Of a DNA stretch of 64,000 nt, positions 1 through 10,512 are shown one piece after another. Source of the DNA: Hondaea fermentalgiana. Taxonomy: Eukaryota; Sar; Bigyra; Thraustochytrida; Thraustochytriidae. The position numbers were made by a program, and so were the translations under genes. The DNA is taken from assembly GCA_014084085.1 (NCBI GenBank), contig NPFB01000012.1, positions 963,047 to 1,027,046 of the forward strand. The letters run 5' to 3'. Each line of letters opens with the position of its first letter. The stretch's first letter is position 1. The notes beneath the pieces are model-generated. The model had not been told where the DNA came from. It saw nothing but the letters and a program-made list of their open reading frames with translations, and did no database searches.

Positions 1-202
1 GGCTGCGTGCCGGCCTGCGCGGCTGCGTGCCTGGCAGCGAGCGAGCGAGGCGTTGGACGTGGCGAGGATTTGAATTGCGCTCGAGCGCCTTCTTCTTTCT
101 CGCCGGCGAGAGCGCACGCGCGAAGGGCGCCGGCGGGAGGCAGGGCGGGGAGGCTAGAGACGCAAGGCCGAGGCTGCGCGCGCAGGCGGCGAGAACCTCG
201 GG

Positions 203-2119
203 ATGATGACGCAGACGGAGGGCGCGCCGCCGCCCATGCCGCCGCGGACGCCGCTGACGCCGCAGACGAAGCCGCACAATGTCGTCGTCGACGATAGGGT
301 GACGCTGCAGGTGCGGCGCGAGGCGGACGAAGCGTGCGCGCGGATAAGCGGGATCCATGGCCACGACGCCAATGGGATGCTGCACGTCGGCCAGTTCGTC
401 GTCGGCGCATCACTAGGAAGCGCCAAGGTCTCGTTCATGAAGATGCCAGTCGCACTCGTGCAAAAGGAGCTGGCAAGACTCAAGTCCATTAGCAAGCCGT
501 ATTCTCTGCTCATTGCAGACTCTCTGGGCCAAGTCAACGCTCTCGCGGCGGCAGGAACTCCCGACACGTCGAGTGGCAACCCGTATCGTCGCAGAAGCGC
601 GAGCGGGGGCTATGCGGCGACGCCTACACCTGGCACGGTCAAGGCCAGGGCACACACAAACCCGCAAGAAGTGACGCCGCCGCCGTCGCATTTCGACACT
701 GAGGCTTCGCAGCACGCACGCTCCAATGGCCAGTTCCGCCTGGGAACACCCATGACGCCCGTGCAAGAAAACAGGGCCGCCTTTTCGACGCCCAAGTCGA
801 CGCCCGGTCGCGCTTCCGCGCCACCGCCAATGATGTTGACGCCTGCCACGCTTGCCTTTGCTTCGCCAGCGTCTCTTCCCGCTGGCCAGGACGGCGGCGA
901 GCGGCCGAGCACGAGTTCTGGAGTGATGCAGTCCGGCGACGTCGTTCGCATCCAAGCGTCTCTGGAGAAACTTCGGGCGCAACGCCTTGCATTTGAGCGT
1001 CTCAAGGCTGACAATGCCAAAAAGGACGCGCGTATTCGGGCGCTCACCCAGCAAAACCATCAGCTCCGCAACTCCTTGGCTGGCGCTCAGGAGACCATCG
1101 ACGCTCAAAGCAGATTATATGGCGATCTCGAGGTGGCCCTGGAGCGCGTGCAAGGCCTGGAAGCTCGGCTTGAGGAAAAGAACGCTGATGTTGACAAGAT
1201 TCGCGAAGCCGCACGATCGGCAGAAAATTTCTTGCTCGAGTCTTTGGATCAGGAAAAGAAGGCCCGCGAGGAAGAACGCGTCGCAGCTGTCAAGGAGGCA
1301 GAGTTGCTGCGCGAAGAGCTTCACAGCGAGCACGACCGAGCTCAAAGCGAAGAACTGCGTGTTCGGGAGCTGCAGAGCCAGGTCGCAACCCTCGATGGCC
1401 AGCTGGAAACTGCGCGCATTGCACTCGAGGACCTGCGTGCGTCAGAGGACGACAGGTATGCCTCTTCGCGTCGTGAACTCGAAACCATCAAGGCCGACCG
1501 CGATCACCAACGCCAACGCCTCGCCGAGCTTGAGGAAAGGAACGAGACGCAAGCCACCTCGCTTACCGACACGGTGTCTGCGCTCAGTGCTGCGGACCAG
1601 CGTGTCAATCTTTTGTCGAGCACGATCGAGGAGCTCGAAGAGAACACTGTGCTTTTGCGGAAGCAGCTTCACGAGTCGGAGCGCAAGCACGCCGGCGTGG
1701 TCAAGGATCTTTCGGAGCGTCTCAAGGATTCGGATCAGCGCCTCTTGCGCAAGCAGCGTGACCTCGACGAAGCGCGTACAAAGGTTTCTCAGCTTGAGCA
1801 AGTCCGCGAAGAGCGAACAGCAGACTCCTCAGACGTTCGTCAAGAGCTTGCGCGCAAGGAGCGGCAAGTGGCGAATCTCGAGGAGTCCCTGCAACGCGCC
1901 CGGGCACAGCACGAGGCCCACGAACGTCGTCTCGCAGAGTCGGCCAGCAAGCTTGAAACTCTCCACCAGCGTCTCCTCGCCGAGGTCGCGCGATCTGCCA
2001 ATTTGGCGCAAAGCCTCGAGGCCGAGCGCAGACTTTGCCGCGACTGGGCGTCGCAGCGCCTTGATCTGCTCGATCAATTCTGCAAGGAGGAAGAAGAGCT
2101 CTCACGCCTCACCAAGTGA
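203..2119 (+). CDS. Coiled-coil protein, function not recognised
   Basis: A single-exon ORF of 638 residues starting at tandem ATGs. Residues 1-25 are Pro/Thr rich. Residues 28-115 form a short, apparently globular segment with a conserved look that I cannot assign. Residues 120-250 are low-complexity Ser/Pro/Thr. From about residue 250 to the end the protein is a nearly continuous coiled coil with heptad-like Leu and many Glu/Arg/Lys. Such proteins often act as cytoskeletal, centrosomal or basal-body scaffolds, and the next gene is a ciliary gene, but that link is inference only. A (CAA)n tract lies just after the stop codon. Confidence is high for the coding call and low for function. Confidence 0.85.
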   Translation: MMTQTEGAPPPMPPRTPLTPQTKPHNVVVDDRVTLQVRREADEACARISGIHGHDANGMLHVGQFVVGASLGSAKVSFMKMPVALVQKELARLKSISKPYSLLIADSLGQVNALAAAGTPDTSSGNPYRRRSASGGYAATPTPGTVKARAHTNPQEVTPPPSHFDTEASQHARSNGQFRLGTPMTPVQENRAAFSTPKSTPGRASAPPPMMLTPATLAFASPASLPAGQDGGERPSTSSGVMQSGDVVRIQASLEKLRAQRLAFERLKADNAKKDARIRALTQQNHQLRNSLAGAQETIDAQSRLYGDLEVALERVQGLEARLEEKNADVDKIREAARSAENFLLESLDQEKKAREEERVAAVKEAELLREELHSEHDRAQSEELRVRELQSQVATLDGQLETARIALEDLRASEDDRYASSRRELETIKADRDHQRQRLAELEERNETQATSLTDTVSALSAADQRVNLLSSTIEELEENTVLLRKQLHESERKHAGVVKDLSERLKDSDQRLLRKQRDLDEARTKVSQLEQVREERTADSSDVRQELARKERQVANLEESLQRARAQHEAHERRLAESASKLETLHQRLLAEVARSANLAQSLEAERRLCRDWASQRLDLLDQFCKEEEELSRLTK

Positions 2120-2141
2120 AAAACATCAACCATACATATAT

Positions 2142-2142
2142 C

Positions 2143-2173
<31 letters not shown>
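2142..2173 (+). repeat. (CAA)n microsatellite in 3' flank
   Basis: About ten uninterrupted CAA/AAC units start some 20 bases after the stop codon of the coiled-coil gene, so they probably lie in its 3' UTR. Confidence 0.9.
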
Positions 2174-2558
2174 AGAGGACGTTCTTCGTCCTCTTTTCTT
2201 TCTACAATGACTTCGGCCAACACGGTCTGTCTATATGACGTCCTAGCGCGCACACACAAAAATAAATGCAAATAATTTTGTTCAAATTTTATTCGCGAGG
2301 GTGCACACCTATCCGGTACAAGTTTTTGGTCAATCTTTTTTTCGACTTTTTTCCCTCATGTTCTGGAGACGATAATAAGAACTTCTGCCGCGCGCGCACG
2401 CACGTGGCAGAGAGAAAGCTTGTCGGAGCGTGCAAGACACTGCGACCAGCAATCGAGAGTCAGGCAACGCAAAGGTACCGCGCTCGCGCTCGTGCGCGCG
2501 CGCGCAAAAGTGGAGAGGGTCCTCACGAACGCGACCGTGAGAGCGACTGTAAATCACC
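2174..2558. other. Intergenic region upstream of DRC2
   Basis: This contains the 3' end of the preceding gene (a possible AATAAA-type signal near 2262) and then the GC-rich 5' flank of the DRC2-like gene, with alternating CGCG runs near 2480-2505. I see no gene here. Confidence 0.6.
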
Positions 2559-4268
2559 ATGGCCGTCTTGGGCAAGGACGTCAAGGGCGGCAAGAAAAAG
2601 GGAGGCGGCAAGGGCGGCAAGGCTGAGCCCGAGCTGAGCGACGAGGACCGCGCCGAGGAGGAGAAGCGGCTGCGGCTTGCGGAAAATGACGTCCGAAAGG
2701 CGCGCGCCTTGCAGCTACGCGCGAGGCTAGAACGCGAAATGCAGCAAGAACTCCGCAACACACAAACGAACAAGCTCCGCGTGCAGCAACAGTGGCGCAA
2801 GATCCTGCGACTTGCCAAGGTTGAGTCTCTCCGCAACGACATTGAAATTCTCTCGCAGAATCACGAACGCGACGTCGACCGTAGCGACGCCATTATTCAG
2901 AGCCTCGACCGTGATGTCGAAGAGGCAGAGGAGCAGTATCAGACCGCGCTGCGTTCGCATCTGACCAACATCGACCGGCTCATCGACCAGCAGGACGCGC
3001 GTCTTTTGGCGCTGGAAAGCGAATTCGAGTCGGAAATGACCGAAATCGCGGCCGAGTTCAATGCCGAACGCGAGCAGATCATTCAGCAGCACAAGCTCGA
3101 AAAGCAAGAGCTCCTCGATATTGTTGCCGCGGTGGAATCCAAGGAGAGCGAGCGCGAGGCTGAAGCACGCCAAGAGCATGAGCAAACGCGCGAGGAGGTG
3201 CGCAACAAAAACCTCGAGGACGTGAACATTCTCCGCATCACGCTCGAGAGCACCATCGAGGAACTGGAGCGTTGTTTCGAGTCCGCGCATCTCAACTATC
3301 TGCAAAACACGGACCAGCGAACGCAGGACTTCAAGTTTCTTACCCGAAAAGACAATGAGCTCTCCAAGGAGATCGAGGCCAAGATTAAAAAGATTGAGCG
3401 CCTTCAGGCCTCCCTGAGCCACTGGCGCACAAAGATCTCGCAAAACGCCAAGGAATGCGATGAACGCAACGGCAGTCTGCGCGCTGAAAAGGACCAGATC
3501 AACAAACACTTTCTGGAGCTCAAGACACGAATGAACAAGTTCCGTGACTCTCAGTCAGCGCGTCTCATGGACCTAACCAAGGCAACGAGCTCTGCGCGGA
3601 AAAAGATTAGCGGAAACCTTGATCTTGCGGAGCGCATCTTAAAGCTTGCTGAGCTTGCGCGCAAGTACGAAACGCAAGAGGAGAAGATGCTCCCGTTTTA
3701 CGAGTCGACAGTCGCCGGAAAGGACGAAGGTCCGGACGCAGCTGAAGAGGAGGATACGACTGAAGATCATGAAAAAGTTGGCAGCACTTCGTGCCAAGAG
3801 GGAAAAGATCAAGTCGCCACCGGCGGTGAAGTCTCAGGAACGGAGGAAAAGGAAGACGAGGGCGCCAAGGCTGATCTTGGCGCCAAGATGAGGCTATTGC
3901 AGCACGACATCGAGTCGCCCGCAGAATTGATGGAGAAGGCGCGAGCGATTGGGCCCGATGGCAAACTTATCGACGAGTGGCAGGCTCTAGACGGCTTCTT
4001 TAAGCGGTACAACAAGGCGCTGCTTACCAAGTTGGCGGTGGACAAGGAGCGCGAGCGTCTCCAGAACGAGAATAATTTGCTCAAAGCTATGCTCAAGCAG
4101 TACTTGGACGGCGTTTCAGTGGTGCCGGAGACGCTCGATAACCCGAACCCGCTCTTGGTTGTCAACGGTCGCGTCAATCTTGCCCGAAGAGCGCCCATCG
4201 TGCACGAGGTGCCGCCCACGATTGTGGACGGAAACCTCAAGGTACGCTCCGCCCCAATTCGTCGCTGA
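2559..4268 (+). CDS. DRC2: Dynein regulatory complex subunit 2 (CCDC65/FAP250 family)
   Basis: A 569-residue protein with a Lys/Gly-rich N-terminus followed by long coiled coils (about 30-380 and 440-510). The order of segments matches the DRC2/CCDC65 family: an early helix with the QQWRKILR-type block, then LRNDIEILSQNHERDVDR, then the PNPLLVVNGRVN block near the C-terminus. DRC2 is a core subunit of the nexin-dynein regulatory complex, which links outer doublets of motile axonemes and coordinates dynein. Its presence implies a flagellated stage such as a zoospore. An acidic linker of about 60 residues (385-440) interrupts the coiled coils. The last codons overlap a GTACG motif, so a spliced alternative C-terminus is possible, but the uninterrupted ORF is the simplest reading. 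Confidence 0.88.
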   Translation: MAVLGKDVKGGKKKGGGKGGKAEPELSDEDRAEEEKRLRLAENDVRKARALQLRARLEREMQQELRNTQTNKLRVQQQWRKILRLAKVESLRNDIEILSQNHERDVDRSDAIIQSLDRDVEEAEEQYQTALRSHLTNIDRLIDQQDARLLALESEFESEMTEIAAEFNAEREQIIQQHKLEKQELLDIVAAVESKESEREAEARQEHEQTREEVRNKNLEDVNILRITLESTIEELERCFESAHLNYLQNTDQRTQDFKFLTRKDNELSKEIEAKIKKIERLQASLSHWRTKISQNAKECDERNGSLRAEKDQINKHFLELKTRMNKFRDSQSARLMDLTKATSSARKKISGNLDLAERILKLAELARKYETQEEKMLPFYESTVAGKDEGPDAAEEEDTTEDHEKVGSTSCQEGKDQVATGGEVSGTEEKEDEGAKADLGAKMRLLQHDIESPAELMEKARAIGPDGKLIDEWQALDGFFKRYNKALLTKLAVDKERERLQNENNLLKAMLKQYLDGVSVVPETLDNPNPLLVVNGRVNLARRAPIVHEVPPTIVDGNLKVRSAPIRR

Positions 4269-4567
4269 GTACGCCTCGATACTTTTTCTCTCTCTCATTC
4301 TCTTTCCTTTTCCCCAATTGTTTGTTTTGTGCTTTTACCAGTTCTCCGTTTCTTGACATGCTTTTTTTTTAAATCTAATGCCTGACATCAGCGTTCGTAC
4401 TCAAGCCTACAATCGAGGAGACAGTCCTCTCTTGGTCTTTCTCTCTAGTTTTCGCAATTTGATGCGCGTTGCTAATTTGCTTGATTCTTAATCTGCTTGC
4501 TTGCTTGTTTGACTGACTGACTGACTGACTGACTGACTGACTCATTCCGAGGAGTGCAACTCGCACC
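4269..4567. other. Convergent intergenic region with (CTGA)n repeat
   Basis: The 3' ends of DRC2 and the YccV-domain gene converge here. A pyrimidine-rich stretch follows the DRC2 stop. About eight units of GACT/CTGA lie at 4511-4543. No gene seen. Confidence 0.7.
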
Positions 4568-5287
4568 TCACCAGTCTTCCGGAAAAGCCCAGGCCATCTT
4601 TGCGCGAAGGACAAAATGACCAAACTCAAAGTCTGAAAAGAACTCTGGGATCTTGGGGTGATCAATCTCGGGTCCTTCCGGGTTGGGGAGATACTCGAGG
4701 TTCTCCTGCGCGGCAAGCGTCATGAATGGCTCCGGTCGGTCGTGAGTGTCTACGAGGGTGCGATAAAAAGGCTGGTCAGGTCCCTGCTCAAACGGACCCC
4801 ACTGCTCAATCCAGTCGGGTCCTGCAGGGCACTCTGTAAACCACTGCACGATGACGCCGCGAAAGCCGTGCTTGCGGTGCTGGAAGACATTGCCAATATC
4901 GAGGAGCACGTTGTCCGGTTTGGCAGGGACGTAGGTGCGGTTTTCGTAGACCTTGAGGCGACGCGAGACTGCGCGCAGGGCAGCAAATCCGGCCTCGGCT
5001 GAGGCCTCCATGGCCTCGTCCGTGGGGAAAGCGTCCTCGAAAAGATCCGTAATCGACACGAACGGAATGCTGCCGTACCCTTGGTCATCTGCTCGCTGGC
5101 GCTGGGCCTCGGAGCGTGGCAAGAATCTTCTAAACCTCTCTGTTTCGCGAATATCAAAGAGCTCGCTTCTGCGTGTCTTGAGCGTTGGCTTGACGCGCGT
5201 GCGCAGGTCGCGTATCCTCGTGTCCAGCTCTCGCGCGCCCTTGAACAGCTCGCGACGAAGCACGCCGCCCACGCTGGAGGCCGTCAT
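4568..5287 (-). CDS. YccV/HspQ-like (hemimethylated-DNA-binding fold) domain protein
   Basis: A 239-residue protein. Residues about 128-225 match the YccV-like domain: GNVFQHRKHGFRGVIVQW, then PFYRTLVDTHDRP, an ENLEYLPNP block, and a closing IDHP..FFSDFEFGHF. In bacteria the domain occurs in HspQ, a ClpS-like adaptor for Lon/Clp proteases that was first described as binding hemimethylated DNA. In eukaryotes it occurs in FBXO21 and the plastid Clp adaptor ClpF, so a proteolysis-adaptor role is the best inference. The first 45 residues contain a basic helix (GGVLRRELFKGARELD) that faintly recalls LYR-motif proteins; I treat this as weak. The N-terminus could also be a mitochondrial targeting region. 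Confidence 0.85.
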   Translation of the reverse strand: MTASSVGGVLRRELFKGARELDTRIRDLRTRVKPTLKTRRSELFDIRETERFRRFLPRSEAQRQRADDQGYGSIPFVSITDLFEDAFPTDEAMEASAEAGFAALRAVSRRLKVYENRTYVPAKPDNVLLDIGNVFQHRKHGFRGVIVQWFTECPAGPDWIEQWGPFEQGPDQPFYRTLVDTHDRPEPFMTLAAQENLEYLPNPEGPEIDHPKIPEFFSDFEFGHFVLRAKMAWAFPEDW

Positions 5288-6195
5288 GTTTCTGGTCGAA
5301 GGAGCGAGCTCTCGTTTGCACGAAGCTATCTTTTATTTCTGGCGACTCTGCCGCTGCAAGTTAGTGAGCGCGTGCGCGCTGCGCTCCTCGCTGTTGGCGG
5401 GCAGCAGTCCCCTTGTCGCGATCTCAAACTTGCCGCTGCAAGCTATCTGTCTGTCTGTTTGTCTGTCTTGGGCCTGACGATCTTGCTGTGAAGTCGCCTG
5501 CGGAATTTTATTCTTTATTCTTGCTGGCTTTTGGTTCGCTTGTCTTGCGTATGACATGTTAATTTCATATCGCTCTACGCGAAGGTCAAACCAGATTGAT
5601 CCAGAGGTATTAGGACGTGACCCAGCTGGCTGTGCATGGCTAAAAGGCTCTCTGCGTTCCTTGCTTTCTGTTTTCGTTCCTTTTCGCTAGAAAGCGCCCT
5701 TTTGCAATTTGATTATAGGCAAAAGGGCCTGTTTTGCAGTGGACGTCTGACCTCAACGGATCGCAAAGGGGGGATGATGGTGTTGGAGTGCCTTCACGTT
5801 TGCTTGTTGCAGGCACGAGATTGATACTTTGCTTGGCGTTGCGTTGCACTGCGTTACTTTACTATGCTTCGCTTTGCTGTGACTTGTTGTGCGTAGCGGA
5901 GAGGAGAGGCGCGTGCGAGAGTGTAGCGTGGTCGGAAATGTCAAGTCACAGAAAATAGTATAGTTAGTTTGGCATTGGAGTCGGGCCTTTGGAGAACAAT
6001 AGGGCTAAATCTTTGTTCCAGTCACTGGTAGTAGTTGGCCAAAGGTAACCGTGAACGTCTCGAGTCTGCTGCCGGCCCTAGAAAGTGTGCCAAAACGAGA
6101 GCAGACCCGTGACGCTTGAAGGCGCTAGTTTCCGTCACGGGGCGCGAGCACAGCGGGCAGCAGGTTGACCTCTTGTGCCGCCGTAGCAGTACTCC
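5288..6195. other. Divergent intergenic region (promoters of two genes)
   Basis: About 0.9 kb between the start codons of the YccV-domain gene (minus) and a coiled-coil gene (plus). It contains short CTGT runs (about 5446-5468) and a GCTTTG/GCGTTG-rich patch near 5830-5890. No ORF here has coding character. Confidence 0.6.
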
Positions 6196-7932
6196 ATGAT
6201 GGAGGACCTCGCGTGCATAGCGATGCCTGACCGAGAATGTGGAAAGGCTTTGATCCACACAAACGAGAAACAAGACGCTACTCTCTTGGGTGGCAATACC
6301 GCATTAGAAATTGACATGATGGAGACCAAGTCGGATGGCGGCAGTGAAGGAGAAGTCGAAGAAGAAGGACAGCAAAATAGCGGAAAAGACCCTTATTTGT
6401 TCGAAGAGAGCAAGACCCGAGCGCGCGAGACCAAGGAAAGCGCGGGGGCCGATCCTATGCTTTCTTTGGAGACTTTGGAGGGCTCGCAAAGCAGCTTTGC
6501 ATATGTGGAGAGCTTGCGCGCCATTTCTGCGAACGCGGAAGAGCCAGCATTCAACCTTCACCACTCAACAGCTGTTGCAATGCAAGGTGATAGATCAAGC
6601 GCGGGAAAAGCAGCCCATGTAGTGGAACTCCGTAGCTCGCGCGCCACAAAATCAGCGGAAGCACTCGACGAGGCGGACCAGACGGGGCATTTCGAGCAAG
6701 TAGATTTAGACGAGTCAAAGGGTCACGATTCAATTCAGGGCCTGAATACACGCATCGATGCCCCTCGTGAAGTCGAAGGCAACATTCATTTCACCCACAT
6801 AAACACCAAGTCTTTGGGCCAAGAAGCAAGGGTTTCGTCATTGTCTGACGTTGATGCCGTGCTCGAGGATCTTGATCGATGGGCCGCGGTGGACCGACGT
6901 CTGCTGGACGAGCTTGGCATTGCTGAAGCATCCCTGGAGCAGGATCGTCTTCGCTCCGACGAAAGCGAAACGATGATCCGACTGAGGTCTCAGTGTGACG
7001 AGTGGCGACTTCGCATGCTCGAAGCGGAAGGGCGTGCTGCCGTGGCGAGCGAAAAGCTAGCGCGTCTTGAAAGTGCGCAGACAAGCGTGGCGGAAGTGAG
7101 TGCGCTTTTCGCGTCGCATGAACGACGCATGGAGGCCGTGGTGCTTAGCAGTGTCGCGGCTGCCTTGGAAAGCGTCGGTGATGGCTTGCGTCAAGCGAAA
7201 TCGCCTGGAGATTCGTCGAAGAGCCCTGGCAAGAATAACGCTGCCGTGGGGCTGTCGAGCGCAAGCAAAGACAAAAGTAGCTCGCCATCTCGCGAAGACG
7301 ATTCGCAGTCAGCCGCCGCGCGCAAGGAGGCGAGTCTTCTGGACAAGATTAGGAGTTTGGAAAAAGAGCTCGCTGCAACAGGCAAGGAGCGCGACGAAGC
7401 TGTGCAAAGAGAATTTGCAGTGTCTGAGAAGCTCAAGGCTGCAGAGGTTGTGGGAAATAATGCTCGCGCTCAGTACGAGGAGGCAGTACATGATTTGCGC
7501 GAGGACATGAAGGCTCGTTTAATGGAGCGACAGTCTGCGGAAGCACGACGCATCAGCGGTCTGGAGCAAGAGGTGGAAAAGTTGACGACAAGTCTGGAAG
7601 CCAAAGACCATGCATTTTTAGACTTGCAGGATGAGCTTGCGCGCGTGAAGCAAGAAAGCGCTGCAAAGACACAGATTTTGGAGGACGACGTGGCGCGTTT
7701 GACGCGGGAGAACGGGAATTTGGAGTCGACGGTGCACGCGTCGCAGCTGGAGCTCGCGCGCATCAAGCACGATCTTGCAACGCGGCGTTCAGACGAGGAC
7801 GACCTGCTCGCGCGGCTCGCGGCCTTTCAAGCGTCTCAGATTGCCGCGGCTTCGCCGCCCTCGAGCCCGCGCGGCGCGCGTTCTTCCTCTACGGTGGCCG
7901 CCTCGCTTTCCTCGTGGTGGCAGAACGCCTAA
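6196..7932 (+). CDS. Coiled-coil protein, function not recognised
   Basis: A 578-residue single-exon ORF starting at tandem ATGs. Residues 1-215 are acidic and low complexity. A first heptad region runs at about 220-310 (DVDAVLEDLDRWAAVDRR onward), followed by a Ser/Lys-rich linker and a long coiled coil at about 370-545. The C-terminus is Ser/Pro rich and ends SSWWQNA. No catalytic motif is visible. It resembles cytoskeletal or trafficking scaffolds only in general build. A 19-bp tandem repeat array begins 17 bases after the stop. The start is uncertain because the N-terminal third is low complexity. Confidence 0.8.
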   Translation: MMEDLACIAMPDRECGKALIHTNEKQDATLLGGNTALEIDMMETKSDGGSEGEVEEEGQQNSGKDPYLFEESKTRARETKESAGADPMLSLETLEGSQSSFAYVESLRAISANAEEPAFNLHHSTAVAMQGDRSSAGKAAHVVELRSSRATKSAEALDEADQTGHFEQVDLDESKGHDSIQGLNTRIDAPREVEGNIHFTHINTKSLGQEARVSSLSDVDAVLEDLDRWAAVDRRLLDELGIAEASLEQDRLRSDESETMIRLRSQCDEWRLRMLEAEGRAAVASEKLARLESAQTSVAEVSALFASHERRMEAVVLSSVAAALESVGDGLRQAKSPGDSSKSPGKNNAAVGLSSASKDKSSSPSREDDSQSAAARKEASLLDKIRSLEKELAATGKERDEAVQREFAVSEKLKAAEVVGNNARAQYEEAVHDLREDMKARLMERQSAEARRISGLEQEVEKLTTSLEAKDHAFLDLQDELARVKQESAAKTQILEDDVARLTRENGNLESTVHASQLELARIKHDLATRRSDEDDLLARLAAFQASQIAAASPPSSPRGARSSSTVAASLSSWWQNA

Positions 7933-7948
7933 ACTGTATTGTCAAGCT

Positions 7949-8073
7949 GAGAGCGTTGGCCTCGGTCGAGAACTTTAGCCTCGTACGAGAGCTTTGGCCT
8001 CGGTCGAGAGCTTTGGCCTCGGTCGAGAGCTTTGGCCTCGGTCGAGAGCGTTGGCCTCGGTCGAGGGCTTGGC
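7949..8073 (+). repeat. 19-bp tandem repeat array
   Basis: Six consecutive 19-bp units (consensus GAGAGCTTTGGCCTCGGTC) starting at 7949, 7968, 7987, 8006, 8025 and 8044, followed by a partial unit. Three units are identical; the second is the most diverged. The array lies in the presumed 3' UTR of the preceding coiled-coil gene. Confidence 0.93.
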
Positions 8074-9387
8074 AGGGCAAGGCAAGGCGAGCAAGCTCAG
8101 GTCTTGTCGCGCCCTCAGGTCATCACTGTCGCTTTTTTATTTTTATGAAGGTGTGCGCTGGGCGCCCCGGCTCTTTTGGCGCAACACAATTTGCGCACAC
8201 CTGCCTGGCCGTCGTGTTGATCACCGATGCTGCGCGGCGCGCGTCCCGGCGGTGGCTGGCCGGGCGGGGCGGTCTGCGGAGTGGCGCGCGCTCAAATCGG
8301 GCGCTTTCTTTCTTTTTATTTTCTTTCGGTCGTTCGTGGTGGCTGGCCCAAGCGGCCTAGGCCGGCGTCCCCAGTCAAGAAGAATAATGACTAGGCCTAG
8401 ATGCGGCCGGGCTTGGATGTCGTAGCCGTGCCGCCACCCTCTAGCCTGCTCGCGCAGAAGTTTTGGCACCGACCGTCACCGACAGCGAGCAGCAACACAA
8501 CACAACAGGCAGGCAGGGGATGCCGCGTCGCTGGCCCGACGAAGATCGCCGCGGTATGGAGCAGAAGCCGCGCAGCGAGCCCGAGGATGCCGCCAGGCAC
8601 GGGACCCTAAAACAAGAAGTAAAAAAAAAATCGGCCTCACGCTCGGGAGGACACCCACCATGGCCAGTGCAACGCCAGTGCGTGCGCTGCGCGTGTGTGT
8701 ATACGAAGATTAACACCAACCATGGCAAGTGACTGAGCCTGCGAGCAAAAAGATCAACCTGGCAGGCCGACCGAGCCAAGCAAGCCAAGCAAGGCCGACG
8801 GGAGGGACAGGTCCCGCGCGTCCTGCACGCGCGGCTCAATCGCTGTGCACTCGAAAGAGGGCGCGAAACCGTAGTGTGAAAAAATTATGAAAAGCCAACC
8901 ACACAAGGCAAACAAGGCACGCATGGCAAGCATGGCAGGCATGGCAAGCATGGCAAGCGAGGCCTCGGACTTGGCCTCGTCCCGGCTTGATGTGAGTCCT
9001 GGTCTTCCCGACGGGGGTCCTCGGTCAAGGCCGTCGTCGCGGATTGTTTGCTTGCCGCAGCCAGCCAGGCGCTTTGGCCGGGCCGTGCATGGCTTGAGCG
9101 ATGCACCCCGAGCCAGCGGTGCACATTGGTGAAAAAACATGTGCAGCAGCCAACTGCAAGCAGAGCAGGCAAGCTGCAGCTAGCAGTGGCAGCTGTAGCT
9201 TGCGGTGCTCGGCTGCAGCAGCAGCTGCCTGCGCAGCGCACACCCAAGTTCTTGGCGGAGACGCAGCCAACTCGTCGAGCCTTGGCACGATCGTAGCGTC
9301 TCAGCCTGCCATGATGATGATCCCCTCGCGCCGTGGCCGCCGCCAGTGCAGTGGCATGGCCGTCCGTCATCATCCGTGGCCAATGCC

Positions 9388-9419
<32 letters not shown>

Positions 9420-9420
9420 A
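9388..9420. repeat. (CTG)n microsatellite
   Basis: About ten consecutive CTG units in the gene-poor region. Confidence 0.9.
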
Positions 9421-10401
9421 TGCGAGGGCGGTCCGCCCAGCGCTCTCACGTGCGGGCGCGGAGCCGCCCATGACGAGTCGAGTCGGAGGTCGATGGGATG
9501 AAACAAGAAAGCAGCGACACGACAATCTTCATGACAGGACCGCGCGTGCTGCGCAGGACGCGCAGCGCTGGACGCGGCCGCCGCCAGCCAGTCAGCCAGC
9601 ACTGCCATGCAGCTGCAGCCAGCTTGGGCTGCTGAGGCAGGAGGAAGCGCGAGGGATGCATGGGCCAGGGATGAACTAGGAGTTTCGGAAGTAGGAATGA
9701 ACGATTGATGATGTTTGTTTTCGTGATCAACAGTGAATGCCTTGACAACGAATGAGGCGGAGTGGCACCGCCGTACGTCCCCAAAGACTCCGACGGCACC
9801 GCTGCAGACCGAGCTCGCATCGCATCGCATCGCAAGACGTCGCAAGACGTCGCATAGAGGTCGCTGGCTCACGTGGTCGCTGGCCCACGTGGTCGCCGGC
9901 CCTCCCGGTCGCTGCAACCAGTGGCTGCGCAAGGTCCCCGGCACCGGCGGGCGCTGAGCGCGAGATGATCATTTTGAAGCAAGCAGCTGCAGCAGGAAGC
10001 GGCAGCCAAGGCGAACTTGGCCGCGGTAGTCGCTGGGAACGATGGACGACCAGCCAGCCACGCCCTCCTCCATCCAGCTGAGCTGCACTGGCTACGGTTG
10101 CTGCTGCAGCTGCAGCTGGCTGCAGCTGCAGCTGCGGCAGCACCGATACGGAGCAGACGCCGCGCAGGTCCTGCAGATCTCACGGCGCCTCTGAACCCTC
10201 CTCGACCAGGCGAGCGTGCAGGAGGGCGCGCTGCATGGCACAGCACAACCATCATCAGCTCATCCTGTCACCTCACACGGAGAGAGAGAGAGAACGGCCA
10301 CGATGACAGTGTGCTCGCGAGGGTGTGTACCGGGCTGAGAGCCAGCCGGCCCTCGCTCTCCTTCTCCTTCGCGCGTCCTCGACGCCGCGCGGGTCCTCGA
10401 G

Positions 10402-10430
10402 AAATGGATGGATGAATGGATGGATGGATG
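10402..10430. repeat. (ATGG)n microsatellite
   Basis: Seven ATGG/ATGA tetranucleotide units in a row. Confidence 0.88.
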
Positions 10431-10476
10431 GAGGCGGGAGCCCCCTGTTTTGCCGACTCACAGCGCAAGGCTTGCT

Positions 10477-10512
10477 CGCCTCGCCTCGCCTCGCCTCGCC
10501 TCGCCTCGCCTT
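10477..10512. repeat. (CTCGC)n microsatellite
   Basis: Six to seven pentanucleotide CTCGC units, degrading into CTTGC/CCTGC copies up to about 10530. Confidence 0.88.

Noticed and set aside
4258..4392. Possible intron at the DRC2 C-terminus (GTACGC donor, CATCAG acceptor)
   Set aside because: Splicing would replace a short family-like ending with an unremarkable Ser/Arg tail. The unspliced ORF is simpler and fits the family length.
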